Source of the DNA: Pseudanabaena sp. Chao 1811
GTDB taxonomy: Bacteria; Cyanobacteriota; Cyanobacteriia; Pseudanabaenales; Pseudanabaenaceae
DNA length: 64,000 bases
Assembly: GCF_027942295.1 (NCBI RefSeq)
Contig: NZ_CP101416.1
Span: 1,612,001 to 1,676,000, forward strand
Direction: 5' to 3'
This document shows positions 26,237 through 34,731 of the stretch, in pieces (position 1 is the stretch's first letter; every line of letters begins with the position of its first letter). Below the pieces are notes generated by a model. That model searched no databases. It had not been told where the DNA came from and saw nothing but the letters and a program-made list of their open reading frames with translations. The translations under genes and the position numbers were made by a program.

Positions 26237-26270
26237 AGAAAGGGGCGCTAAGCGCCCCTTTCTTTATGCT
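26230..26270. terminator. bidirectional hairpin shared by convergent hisG and prk
   Basis: Arms 26230-26249 and 26251-26270 pair perfectly around one A, with core GGGGCGCT-A-AGCGCCCC and AAAG/CTTT ends. Each arm contains the stop codon of the gene entering it: hisG TAA at 26234-26236 and prk TAA at 26264-26266 on the other strand. Both proteins therefore end in -KA. Confidence 0.85.
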
Positions 26271-27169
26271 TTGAGTTTCTTCGATTCAACTACAAGAGAG
26301 TCAATTAATGGCTGGAGAATCAATTCCATTGCCATGCCCATCTTGCCACCGGGGACAACCAAGGTGGTATGACGAGACATGAAGGAATCATGGATCATAT
26401 CTAGCAAATAACGGAAGTCGATTTGGAACTTCTCGCGGAAGCAGCGATTGGTGTGGATAATTACAAAGCTTTCATCAAGGGTGGGAATGTCGCGACAGAT
26501 GAAAGGATTGGAAGTATCAACGGTAGGAACGCGCTGGAAGTTGATGTGAGTATTGGAGAACTGAGGCGCAATGTAATTTACATAGTCGGGCATACGACGC
26601 AAAATTGTATCGACGATCGCTTCAGCACTATAGCCACGTTCAGCATTATCACGATGGATTTTTTGAATCCATTCTAAGTTCACAATGGGAACAACACCCA
26701 CTAACAAATCAACATACTGAGCAAGGTTAATATCTTCGGCGACTACACCACCATGCAAACCTTCGTAAAACAGCACATCGGTATTAGCTTCGATGCTTTC
26801 CCACGGGGTAAATTCACCAGGTTGATTGCTCGTACCTAAGCGACCATTGTGATACTCGGCTTCTTCAGGGCTGTGCAGATAGTAACGTCTTTGACCACCA
26901 CCAGTTTGACCATATTCCTGAAACAAAGCTTCGAGCTTATCTAGCAAATTGGCATTCAATCCAAAGTGGCTAAGACTACGACCTTCTGCCGCAGCTTGTT
27001 TCATGGCTTCGCGCATTTCTAAGCGGTTGTATTTGTGGTAGCTATCACCTTCAATAACTGCCGCTTGAATATTTTCTAAACGAAAAATATGTTCAAAAGC
27101 TCGCTTAACGGTGCTAGTACCAGCACCCGATGAACCTGTTACCGCAATAACTGGATGTTTTTTAGACAA
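26264..27169 (-). CDS. prk: phosphoribulokinase, class I (proteobacterial type)
   Basis: 301 residues. Phosphorylates ribulose-5-phosphate to ribulose-1,5-bisphosphate for the Calvin cycle. The P-loop is GSSGAGTST (residues 12-20), followed by VIEGDSYHKY, SHFGLNANL, YYLHSPEEAE, LFYEGLHGG and IVNLEWIQKIHRD. This is the sequence type of proteobacterial PRKs. The usual cyanobacterial/plant enzyme is about 330 residues with a redox-active Cys pair near residues 16 and 55. Those cysteines are absent here, so thioredoxin/CP12 control is not expected. It may be a second PRK or a homologue with a related substrate. Confidence 0.88.
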   Translation of the reverse strand: MSKKHPVIAVTGSSGAGTSTVKRAFEHIFRLENIQAAVIEGDSYHKYNRLEMREAMKQAAAEGRSLSHFGLNANLLDKLEALFQEYGQTGGGQRRYYLHSPEEAEYHNGRLGTSNQPGEFTPWESIEANTDVLFYEGLHGGVVAEDINLAQYVDLLVGVVPIVNLEWIQKIHRDNAERGYSAEAIVDTILRRMPDYVNYIAPQFSNTHINFQRVPTVDTSNPFICRDIPTLDESFVIIHTNRCFREKFQIDFRYLLDMIHDSFMSRHTTLVVPGGKMGMAMELILQPLIDSLVVESKKLKA

Positions 27170-27348
27170 ATTTTTTCTCCTTAAATTTATATATAAACCT
27201 TATTACCCTTGTGGGTTAAGGTGAGACGAAATTATTTAGAGATTGTGGAGATTACCAGAGGCACGTCAGCCAAAGGTGCAAATCTCTTAAACCATTTAGA
27301 ATTACTATACCTTTGTATATAGCGCCAAAGAAAGCAAAATTTGCGAAC

Positions 27349-28377
27349 ATGATTTCGGCTACATCTAAATTACAGCAAAAATTCGCTGAACCTTTAACTA
27401 TTGGCAATGTCACCCTCAAAAGTCGGGTGCTACAATCGCCATTGTCAGGAGTGACGGATTTGGTATTTCGGCGATTGGTGCGGCGCTATGCCCCAGACTC
27501 AATGCTCTACACCGAGATGATCAGCGCTACAGATCTGCATCATATGAAGGCTTTGCCGAAGCTTATGGAGATCGATCGCCATGAAACCCCGATTAGCATC
27601 CAGTTATTTGATTGTCGTCCTGACTTTCTTGCTGAAGCCGCCCAAAAAGCCGTATTAGAGGGAGCTGACACCGTAGACATTAATATGGGCTGTCCTGTGA
27701 ATAAAATTACCAAAAAGGGTGGTGGCTCATCGTTATTACGTCAGCCTGAACTAGCGGCGCAAATTGTGCGATCGGTGGTCGAGGCAGTTGATATTCCTGT
27801 GACAGTGAAAACACGCATCGGATGGGATGACAATGAAATTACGATTCTTGACTTTGCTAAGCGCATGGAGGATGCAGGAGCAAAGATGATCACTGTCCAT
27901 GCTAGAACGCGATCGCAGGGCTATACGGGTAATGCCAAGTGGGAATGGATTCGCAAGGTTAAAGAGGTGCTGACGATTCCTGTAATTGCCAATGGTGATA
28001 TTTTCTCGGTGGAAAATGCGATCGCCTGTTTAGAGCAAACGGGAGCCGATGGGGTGATGTGTTCGCGGGGAACCTTGGGCTATCCCTTTTTAGTGGGGCA
28101 AGTTGATCATTTTTTAAAAACAGGCGAACGTTTGCCTGACCCTTCGCCAATTGAATGTTTGCAAGTTGCCAAGGAGCATTTGCAAGGACTCTGGGACTAC
28201 AAAGGCATTCGCGGAATTAGGCAATCACGCAAGCATATGACTTGGTATGCGAGGGGATTTGCGGGGGCGGCAGTGTTACGAGATCGCCTCTGTCGGATCG
28301 AGTCTTTGCAAGATGGGATGGATTGTCTAGATGGTGCGATCGATGAGTTGCAGGTAGAGGTGAAACCACTTGTATAG
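27349..28377 (+). CDS. dusB: tRNA-dihydrouridine synthase (DusB family)
   Basis: FMN-dependent reduction of uridine to dihydrouridine in tRNA. ATG 27349 is chosen over the in-frame TTG at 27313, giving 342 residues. The TIM barrel shows LQSPLSGVTDLVFRRL at the N-terminus, the catalytic-cysteine loop DINMGCPVNKITKKGGGSSL, VKTRIGWDD, ITVHARTRSQGYTG, and the FMN-phosphate region VIANGDIFS and GVMCSRGTLGYPF. Unlinked to other tRNA genes here. Confidence 0.9.
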   Translation: MISATSKLQQKFAEPLTIGNVTLKSRVLQSPLSGVTDLVFRRLVRRYAPDSMLYTEMISATDLHHMKALPKLMEIDRHETPISIQLFDCRPDFLAEAAQKAVLEGADTVDINMGCPVNKITKKGGGSSLLRQPELAAQIVRSVVEAVDIPVTVKTRIGWDDNEITILDFAKRMEDAGAKMITVHARTRSQGYTGNAKWEWIRKVKEVLTIPVIANGDIFSVENAIACLEQTGADGVMCSRGTLGYPFLVGQVDHFLKTGERLPDPSPIECLQVAKEHLQGLWDYKGIRGIRQSRKHMTWYARGFAGAAVLRDRLCRIESLQDGMDCLDGAIDELQVEVKPLV

Positions 28378-28462
28378 ATAACATTGCGCCCGAGTCTTGG
28401 GAAATACAGTTTCAATCGCATTAGGAAAACCAGTAAAGTCATCGACACTTGCCATCAAAATA

Positions 28463-28570
28463 TAGCCGTAGCCAGTTATGTTAGGACAAAAACAAAAACC
28501 AGAAGAGAGTTGCGGCGCTTTGCGCCGCAACTCTCTTCTGGTTTTTATGTCTTAACTTACTTGGCTATAG
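28463..28570. repeat. MITE-like repeat, family II, copy 1
   Basis: Ends carry inverted ATAGCC / GGCTAT within longer similar termini (TAGCCAGTTATGTTA on the left; TAACTTACTTGGCTAT on the right). The interior is a perfect 25-bp hairpin, 28494-28546, with core GCGGCGC-TTT-GCGCCGC. The GAAGAGAGTTGCGGCGC arm sequence is shared with the hairpin at 51738-51790. Confidence 0.6.
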
Positions 28571-28654
28571 CTATATCTGTGACTCCACGGTTATGAATTT
28601 CGATGAGTACCGACAAATAGAATTTCGCTCCCTTATTGGGAGAAATCCACATCC

Positions 28655-28831
28655 TCAGTAATAGGAATCGCTCAACCTAAGATGTCGGTTTTGATCAATT
28701 GCAAGTTATCAGGATTCTCGGCTGTGAGGTTGTTTAGGTTTTTAAATTCTTTAGGTCGTGATGTGGAGATTGTGGTAAAAGATAAGCCTAAATCTCGTTC
28801 TCAAGCACGTACTCAGGTTATGATTAGATAA
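28655..28831 (+). pseudogene. XRE-type antitoxin/regulator, C-terminal remnant
   Basis: The frame around ATG 28682 reads GIAQPKMSVLINCKLSGFS, then RLFRFLNSLGRDVEIVVK and KPKSRSQAR, ending at TAA 28829-28831. This is the end of a helix-turn-helix domain plus the tail of HigA/XRE-type antitoxins. Upstream codons do not continue the family, so the N-terminal half is missing. No toxin partner is seen. Confidence 0.5.
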
Positions 28832-28986
28832 GGGGCTTTATTCTGATTGTTGGAAGTAGTGGTATAAATTAGCGATCGCCATATTCAGACGATTATTTAA
28901 CTACATCTTCTACTTTTAAAGCTTTTGCTATAATTCTAATGGCTAAGCAATATTCAATCAATTTAGCCAAAGACAAAGATATTTTT

Positions 28987-29317
28987 ATGATTATCGTTCG
29001 AGAGCCTACTACTTCAAAGAATCAGAGAAATGGCAGAACCATTCTTTGGTCTGAAAATTAAACTTGCAGTCGATGTGACTAGAGAAATTCTGGATGGTGG
29101 TGAACTTCATTTTGATTGTGAGCAGTTATTGCTAGATGCTGGTATTCAGCAAGAAAATATCTGGATTGCGGATTTGTATCCTCAAACGAAAGAGGTTAGG
29201 GTTGAGTCAATTATTAACATCCGTCCTCGTCAACAAAATATGACGATGGAAGTCAGGAATTTACAACTCAAAGTGAGAATTGAAAAAATAGTTCGTTATC
29301 TTCTGGAGGTGATGTAA
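28987..29317 (+). pseudogene. DUF5674 family gene with an N-terminal frameshift
   Basis: The body, in the frame opening at ATG 29030 (95 aa), shows LKIKLAVDVTREILDGGELH, FDCEQLLLDAG, ENIWIADLYP and INIRPRQQN, the DUF5674 pattern. The expected N-terminus (MIIVREPTTSK) lies at 28987 in another frame. Loss of about two bases near 29021 would explain it, since TCAAAG-CAAATC-AGAGAAATG would restore one frame. Translation from 29030 would give a protein short by about 17 residues. DUF5674 function is unknown. Confidence 0.6.
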
Positions 29318-29505
29318 TGGAACGCCAAAGTCTGTATGAAAGATTTAAACTTCTAAATTGGCAGCAGCAGGTAGGCAATATCGCTTCAACTCTCGCTATG
29401 CAGATTCTCCATTTAGCAATTGATTGGTGTGTGCCAAATGTTCCACAACAGTTTTTTCACCGCTTTGTTGACTATGGGCAGCAACTTTGTCGCGAAACCA
29501 ATTGA
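29317..29505 (+). pseudogene. truncated hypothetical gene following DUF5674
   Basis: ATG overlaps the DUF5674 stop (TAATG). The 62 codons start MERQSLYERFKLLNWQQQVG and contain IDWCVPNVPQQF, resembling a cyanobacterial protein often found beside DUF5674 genes, but the internal part and the C-terminus are missing. From about 29470 the sequence belongs to a DUF262 remnant on the other strand. Family recall is uncertain. Confidence 0.35.
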
Positions 29506-30017
29506 ATGCTTTCCGAAGTTGATGCTCTGAAGCATTCAATCCACGCACAGGCATGGCGACAAGCGGTACTAGATAGGTCTGATAAAAACGATTGTTATGA
29601 CGGTTTAGTTCTAGTTTGGAACGCGGTACGAGTGATACAGGATCAACATAACCGATGTAACTATTTTGGAGGTTTTCTTTACGTCTTTGATTTTTTTCAG
29701 GCTCGATCGCTAGGTTAACCAATTTTTGCAAATGATCGAGAGCTGCGAGAATAAGAATGCTAATTGTAGTTAAGCGCTGTTGCCCATCGATGATGTCAAA
29801 TTGCTTATTATTTAGAGGATTGCGGCACTAGATAGCCCATGTAATGTGCTGTCTCGCCATCTTCGGCAAATAGTCCGAGAATGTCTTGCCACAGGTCATC
29901 CCATTCTTCGTCTGTCCAAGAGTAATCGCGCTGAAATGGGGGCACACGATAAAGTAAGCCGTTACCTAATAACTGACGCAAGGTTTGATTGGATGTATTA
30001 AAGTTCATTGGAGACAT
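29480..30017 (-). pseudogene. DUF262 (GmrSD-type) gene, frameshifted and truncated
   Basis: The N-terminal frame 30017-29808 has FNTSNQTLRQLLGNGLLYRV, PPFQRDYSW and EEWDDLWQD, the DUF262 start with its QR motif. An extra A near 29814 (run CTAAATAATAAG) shifts the frame. The other frame continues QFDIIDGQQRLTTI, NSYIGYVDP, LNRHNNRFYQ and LRKAFNWFRDKV, then loses similarity near 29490. Full-length DUF262 proteins are several hundred residues and some act as modification-dependent restriction nucleases. This copy keeps about 180 codons and cannot be functional. Confidence 0.7.
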
Positions 30018-30104
30018 AATATCAATCCTTGATCGCTTCAGTTCTTGTCAGCGTCTTTAGGAATGCGCTAAATTTAACAGTTTATTTTCATTTTATACGA
30101 AGCT

Positions 30105-30157
30105 CAGCGAGGCGATTGTTACTCAAGCCTTGGGCTTGAGTAACAATCGCCTCGCTG
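30105..30157. terminator. 25-bp perfect hairpin between DUF262 remnant and hxlR
   Basis: Arms 30105-30129 and 30133-30157 are perfectly complementary (outer CAGCGAGGCGATTG, core CAAGCC-TTG-GGCTTG). It lies 12 nt downstream of the HxlR-family gene on the minus strand and can serve as its terminator. Confidence 0.7.
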
Positions 30158-30169
30158 TTTGGGGAGCAA

Positions 30170-30496
30170 TTACTGACCATACCAACGCTGAGCTAAATCA
30201 TCTAATTGCTCCAAAATAGTAATAAGTTCCTTTGCCTTTTCTGTTAATCCATAGGTTACTTGGGGTGGAACCGTGGGTTCGTAGTGACGATATAAAATCT
30301 CTTCCTGTTCTAACATCCGCAGGCGTTCGGTTAGCATCTTTGTGGAGATGCCTGCGATTTTACGTTTCAAGGCTCCAAACCTTGTTGGTCCCGAATTTGA
30401 GAGCACCCACAAAATATACATAGTCCAAGGACCTGACAATAAGTTCGTCAAAATACTCACGGGACAAGGATTAAGTTCTCGCGATCGCTGCACCAT
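30170..30496 (-). CDS. HxlR-family winged-helix transcriptional regulator
   Basis: 108 residues. The HxlR pattern is NPCPVSILTNLLSGPWTMYI with the conserved Cys11, FGALKRKIAGISTKMLTERL as recognition helix, and the wing ILYRHYEPTVPPQVTYGLTEKG-like stretch. Members are small dimeric repressors or activators that often sense electrophiles or redox state through cysteine and control a divergent reductase gene. Here the divergent gene encodes a flavodoxin-fold protein and the shared 114-bp gap has repeated operator-like sites. Confidence 0.88.
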   Translation of the reverse strand: MVQRSRELNPCPVSILTNLLSGPWTMYILWVLSNSGPTRFGALKRKIAGISTKMLTERLRMLEQEEILYRHYEPTVPPQVTYGLTEKAKELITILEQLDDLAQRWYGQ

Positions 30497-30500
30497 GACT

Positions 30501-30556
30501 AGTTACCCGAAAGTGCCTATTAGTTACGAAAGAGTACCTACTTTACTTTCGTAGGT
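30501..30556. promoter_or_regulatory. candidate HxlR operator, repeats in divergent promoter
   Basis: AGTTACCCGAAAGTGCCTAT (30501-30520) and AGTTACGAAAGAGTACCTAC (30522-30541) are similar direct repeats. TACGAAAG (30525-30532) faces CTTTCGTA (30546-30553) as an inverted repeat. HxlR proteins typically bind such paired sites near GTAC. Confidence 0.6.
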
Positions 30557-30610
30557 AGTTACTTTTAGTATCTAAATCATAACCCACATAAACAACTCAC
30601 AGAGGTTGCT

Positions 30611-31219
30611 ATGACAACGATCGCCATTGTTTATTTTTCTGGTTCTGGTCACACTCACTTAACCGCCGAAGCGATCGCTGAGGGAGTTCGCAAAGTTGGT
30701 AATCAAGTGGACTTGCTCCGCATTACTGGAGAGCAAATCACCAATGGACGTTGGCAAAACGACGAGATTATGACAAAACTTGATCGTGCCGATGCGATCA
30801 TCTTTGGTTCCCCAACCTACATGGGCGGAGTTGCTGCTCAATTCAAAGCATTTCTAGATGCAGCAAGTTCTGCTTGGTTTACCCAACAATGGAAAGATAA
30901 AATCGCTGCGGGATTTACCCACTCTAGTTCGCTCAGTGGCGATAAGCAGGGAACTCTGATGTATCTATCGATCTATGCAGCACAGCATGGCATGGTATGG
31001 GTAAGTGCAGGTGAGTTGCCTAGTCATTACCAAGGTAAAACCGATGGAGTCAATCGCTTAGGTTCGTTCCTTGGCATTATGGGGCAAACCCCTATGAATA
31101 TGTCTGGAGGAAATCCAGTTCTAGACTCAGGCGATCGCCTAACCGCAGAATATTTCGGGCAACGCATTGCTCAAGCTACCAAGCGTTGGCATCTAGAGAA
31201 AGTAGCGATCGCTGCTTAA
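30611..31219 (+). CDS. flavodoxin-fold NAD(P)H:quinone oxidoreductase (WrbA/NQO-like)
   Basis: 202 residues. N-terminal FMN-phosphate loop YFSGSGHTHLTAEAIAEGV, FGSPTYMGGVAAQFKAFLD in the second FMN loop, and SSLSGDKQGTLMYLSIYAAQHGMVWV further on. These fit FMN-binding flavodoxin-like reductases that reduce quinones or related electrophiles by two electrons. It is transcribed away from the HxlR regulator gene, which is expected to control it. Start ATG 30611 follows AGAGGTTGCT. Confidence 0.85.
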   Translation: MTTIAIVYFSGSGHTHLTAEAIAEGVRKVGNQVDLLRITGEQITNGRWQNDEIMTKLDRADAIIFGSPTYMGGVAAQFKAFLDAASSAWFTQQWKDKIAAGFTHSSSLSGDKQGTLMYLSIYAAQHGMVWVSAGELPSHYQGKTDGVNRLGSFLGIMGQTPMNMSGGNPVLDSGDRLTAEYFGQRIAQATKRWHLEKVAIAA

Positions 31220-31277
31220 ATTAATTCCCAAGAGAAATGCTAAAGAGGTGCACCAAATTTAGCAATCTAACTGCGTT

Positions 31278-32348
31278 TTATACAAAGATCAGCGATCGCT
31301 CTCCTGCGATGACTTCACCGATTCGATTGGTGGTAAATCCTTGATCTTGAAAATAGGCGATCGCCTGATCTACTTTTTGGGGATCAACGACTACCGCCAT
31401 GCCGATCCCCATATTAAAGGTATTGAACATATCGGCTTCTGGAACTCCCCCTTGTGCTTGTAGCCATTGGAATAGTGGCGGAATTTGCCAGCTATTGCGA
31501 GTAATCTGTACTGCTTGACCTTCACCGAGGCAACGGGGAAGATTTTCGGGTAAGCCGCCACCTGTGATGTGAGCAAGTCCATGAATGCCTAAATCAGCTT
31601 TGAGGGCAGCCAAAACGGGCTTGACGTAAATCTGGGTCGGTGTGAGAAATACTTCGGCGAGGGTTGAGTCGGCGGTTTCAGGAGAAATGGCTAACTTCGC
31701 GCCCCAACTGTAACCTTTAGTTTCGATGATCTTACGGACAAGGCTATAGCCATTGCTATGGATTCCCGAACTAGCTAGACCGATGACCACATCACCGATA
31801 TTCACCTGTGTGCCATTGAGCATTTCCGACTTTTCAGCGATCGCTACACAAAAGCCTGCTGCGTCATATTCGCCAACGCCATAAAATCCGGGCATTTCCG
31901 CAGTTTCGCCCCCCAACAAGGCACAACCTGCCATCTGGCAACCATCGGCGATCCCCTTCACCACTTCGGCGAGTTGATCGGGTTCGAGCTTGCCTGTGGC
32001 TAAATAATCTAGGAAAAATAATGGCTCGGCTCCAGAGGTCAGCACATCGTTAACGCACATGGCGACGAGATCGATGCCGATGGTGTCGTGCTTATTGGCA
32101 GCTTGAGCAATTTTGAGCTTTGTGCCCACACCATCCGTACCTGAAACCAGAACGGGTTGCCGATAACCAGCAGGAATTTCAAAACAGCCACCAAAACCAC
32201 CGAGATCGCCTAATACACCTGCACGATGGGTTCTGGCGACTGAATCCCGAATTTTTTCCACGAAGGTGCGTCCTGCTTCAATATCCACACCCGCCTGACG
32301 ATAATCCAAAACCTCTAACTCCCAAATTTCACGACCAAGCCATTGCAA
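31278..32348 (-). CDS. purM: phosphoribosylformylglycinamidine cyclo-ligase (PurM)
   Basis: Fifth step of purine synthesis: FGAM plus ATP to AIR. The frame is open from 32348 (356 aa). The conserved start [12 protein letters not shown] suggests translation may begin nearer residue 14 (TTG/GTG codons there). AIRS-family motifs are [38 protein letters not shown] and [13 protein letters not shown]. Unlinked to other pur genes; proC lies 20 nt upstream on the same strand. Confidence 0.95.
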   Translation of the reverse strand: MQWLGREIWELEVLDYRQAGVDIEAGRTFVEKIRDSVARTHRAGVLGDLGGFGGCFEIPAGYRQPVLVSGTDGVGTKLKIAQAANKHDTIGIDLVAMCVNDVLTSGAEPLFFLDYLATGKLEPDQLAEVVKGIADGCQMAGCALLGGETAEMPGFYGVGEYDAAGFCVAIAEKSEMLNGTQVNIGDVVIGLASSGIHSNGYSLVRKIIETKGYSWGAKLAISPETADSTLAEVFLTPTQIYVKPVLAALKADLGIHGLAHITGGGLPENLPRCLGEGQAVQITRNSWQIPPLFQWLQAQGGVPEADMFNTFNMGIGMAVVVDPQKVDQAIAYFQDQGFTTNRIGEVIAGERSLIFV

Positions 32349-32368
32349 CGCAATGGCTTAAAAAACTA

Positions 32369-33163
32369 CTATTTGCCTAACTCATCAGCACGACGAGTTG
32401 CCGCAAGTACGGCTTCTATCATAGCGGAACGCAAGCCCGCTTTTTCTAACTGAGCGATCGCTGCAATCGTCGTACCCGCAGGACTCGTCACTTGATCCTT
32501 TAACTGCGCGGGATGTAGCTTTGTTTCGGCAATTAATTGGGCTGTCCCTAAAACAGTTTGGGTCGCGAGTTGTAGTGCGATCGCTCTGGGCAAACCTGCT
32601 GCAACCCCACCATCCGCCATAGCTTCAATCATTACTGCTACATAGGCAGGCCCTGAACCTGATAGTCCAGTCACAGCATTCATTAGCGATTCGGCAACTT
32701 CTACCACCGTGCCAACCGCACCAAAAATCTTTCGGGCTAACCCTAGATGCTCACTTGTCGCCAAGGCATTTGCCGCGATCGCAGTTACTCCTGCACCTAC
32801 CTGAGCGGGTGTATTTGGCATTGCTCGGATAATTGACTTAGAGGGAAACATCGTCTCTAACTGAGCCAAAGTTACACCAGCTAAAATTGACACAACACAA
32901 GGTGCAGGAGAATCAGCTAGACCAATCGCCGCCGCATTTAACGACTGAGGCTTAACTGCTAAAAGCATTATCTCTGCTTCAGCAGCAACTAAATTATTGG
33001 GCGTAGTCTGTACGCCATATTTTTTTGCGAGGAGATCGCGACGCTCTGACATCGGATCACTAACACAAATATCGGATGGTGAGTAAATATTACTGGTAAT
33101 CAGACGAGACAAAATTGCCTCACCCATCACGCCGCCACCGACCAGACCAAGTTGAAATTTCAA
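32369..33163 (-). CDS. proC: pyrroline-5-carboxylate reductase (ProC)
   Basis: Last step of proline synthesis, NAD(P)H-dependent. 264 residues, normal length. Rossmann loop LVGGGVMGEAILSRL, then ADSPAPCVVSILAGVTLAQL, IIRAMPNTPAQVGAGVT and the dimer-domain signature GSGPAYVAVMIEAMADGGV with LKDQVTSPAGTTIAAI. Lies downstream of sepF and upstream of purM; the sepF-proC order is conserved in cyanobacteria. Confidence 0.95.
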   Translation of the reverse strand: MKFQLGLVGGGVMGEAILSRLITSNIYSPSDICVSDPMSERRDLLAKKYGVQTTPNNLVAAEAEIMLLAVKPQSLNAAAIGLADSPAPCVVSILAGVTLAQLETMFPSKSIIRAMPNTPAQVGAGVTAIAANALATSEHLGLARKIFGAVGTVVEVAESLMNAVTGLSGSGPAYVAVMIEAMADGGVAAGLPRAIALQLATQTVLGTAQLIAETKLHPAQLKDQVTSPAGTTIAAIAQLEKAGLRSAMIEAVLAATRRADELGK

Positions 33164-33188
33164 GAATTCACCAATAACTAACTACAAA

Positions 33189-33233
33189 CCAATAAGGTAG
33201 ATGTGGCGCGAAGCGCCGCATCTACCTTATTGG
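33189..33233. terminator. 21-bp hairpin between proC and sepF
   Basis: Arms 33189-33209 and 33213-33233 pair with one T-G mismatch; core GGCGC-GAA-GCGCC. It sits between two minus-strand genes downstream of sepF and could reduce read-through into proC. Confidence 0.65.
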
Positions 33234-33280
33234 TGTTTGATTGTTTTTAATCATAACGGCGATTGTTGTAATTAAGTTAA

Positions 33281-33865
33281 TTATTGTGCGAAACGACTCA
33301 CAGGGGCTTCAGCAGACCATGCAGGAGCGGGAGCCGCAGTTGGACGTACACGAGGCTGAGGCATAGGAGCATCATTGAGTACAGAAGACTGCGAAGTAAC
33401 TTGAACACAGGAAGGGGCAAATAGGAAAATACTGTCACCGATACGTTCTTGATGACCATCGAGGGCATAGGTTCCGCCTGCTACGAAGTCAACAGCACGC
33501 TGTGCTTGATCGGGGTCCATCATGGTGAGGTTCAGGACAACTGATTTGCGCTCACGTAATGCTTGGATTGCTTGAGGCATTTCTTCAAAGCTGCGAGGCT
33601 CCATTACCATTACTTGGGACAAACCATTTGTTGCACCAGGCATACCAATTACATTGCTCATACCGTCAGAAGTTGCTCTTAATGTTGTAGGACGTTCACG
33701 GGTGCGGCGAGTTTGTGGCTCCTCTGGTTCTGGGGCAGCGATCGCACCATTTTCTTCTTGGTAAATGTCTTGGTATTCACGGCTAGAGGCTTCGTCGTAC
33801 TCATATTCGTACTCTTGAGCTTCAGACAAACCAACAAAATCCTTGAGCTTTGTAAAAATTCCCAT
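33281..33865 (-). CDS. sepF: cell division protein SepF
   Basis: 194 residues. The N-terminal amphipathic membrane-binding helix is [15 protein letters not shown], followed by an acidic/Tyr-rich linker. The SepF beta-alpha domain (about 85-165) has [41 protein letters not shown] and [20 protein letters not shown] Pro/Ala-rich tail (about 175-190) follows. SepF anchors and bundles FtsZ; cyanobacteria lack FtsA, making this the likely tether. Monocistronic-looking, with a long AT-rich leader region upstream. Confidence 0.93.
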   Translation of the reverse strand: MGIFTKLKDFVGLSEAQEYEYEYDEASSREYQDIYQEENGAIAAPEPEEPQTRRTRERPTTLRATSDGMSNVIGMPGATNGLSQVMVMEPRSFEEMPQAIQALRERKSVVLNLTMMDPDQAQRAVDFVAGGTYALDGHQERIGDSIFLFAPSCVQVTSQSSVLNDAPMPQPRVRPTAAPAPAWSAEAPVSRFAQ

Positions 33866-34731
33866 CGTAATTAACTCCTAGTGTTTGCTCCTCAGTTTTG
33901 GCTCGGAAACCGAAACATCATACTTCTAGACTAGATGAGGAGTGCAATCTATATAAAGCAATCTCATTAAAGCAAAGAGTTGCTTTGTCTAGGTATGTTG
34001 GATTGTTTTTACTGTCTAAAACAGTATTGACAAAATGTTTACCCGCAAACTTTAACCGATAACAGGGAAAAAAGATAGATAAACTTGTTAAATTTTTCAA
34101 ATACGACAAAATACGACTTTTCGTGCATAAAGCCTTGTTGTATATAGGACTTAACTACTTCAGTAAAGTATTTACCTATGAAGATATCCTTTTAATACTT
34201 AACAAGTTTTTAATAATTTGGCAAACTTACTTACCAATAAGGGATCTGCACAATCAAAGCTGTTCGCATTAAGAGTCTCTATGTGAGTCTAAATGATGAT
34301 AATTGGAGGATGTGATATCAAGATTTAGATTTGTTCAAATAGAGATACTCTGAGAGTCATTTGTATTAATAGTCGCAAAAGATTAAAAACATAACATAGA
34401 ATTGGTTAGCTATTTTTGCTTAGAACTAAACATAATTGCTGACCTTGATGCTGTTACTGGTTTACGATGCTTGCTAAGTATTCTAGGCTACAAAAAATGC
34501 GGATATTTAATGTTTTATTTGAAGGTTTTCAAACTGATTACTATAGAGAATTACCATAGTTACCATGAGTGTTACCAGATAAACGATTAAATATGCAGGA
34601 TTATTATTTAGCGAAGAACGCTAAAACTTATAACAGGTTTGGGGATATCTGGCAAGTAAAAAATAATTGATAGTGATTTTCAAGCAAGAGAGGTACAGAA
34701 GTTCGTTTTCCTGACGAAGGCAATCAGATCT
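33866..34731. other. long AT-rich intergenic region
   Basis: Almost 870 bp with no convincing gene. It must contain the sepF promoter and leader. A 62-codon frame at 34402-34590 has no start signal and no family, so it was not called. I see no strong hairpin before the repeat at 34732. A small RNA could be hidden here but nothing identifies one. Confidence 0.5.

Noticed and set aside
28384-28596. 70-codon open frame on the plus strand
   Set aside because: It is made largely from the family II hairpin and flanks; no start signal.
34402-34590. 62-codon open frame in the long gap after sepF
   Set aside because: AT-rich, no ribosome binding site, no recognisable motif; its start is a weak non-ATG codon.
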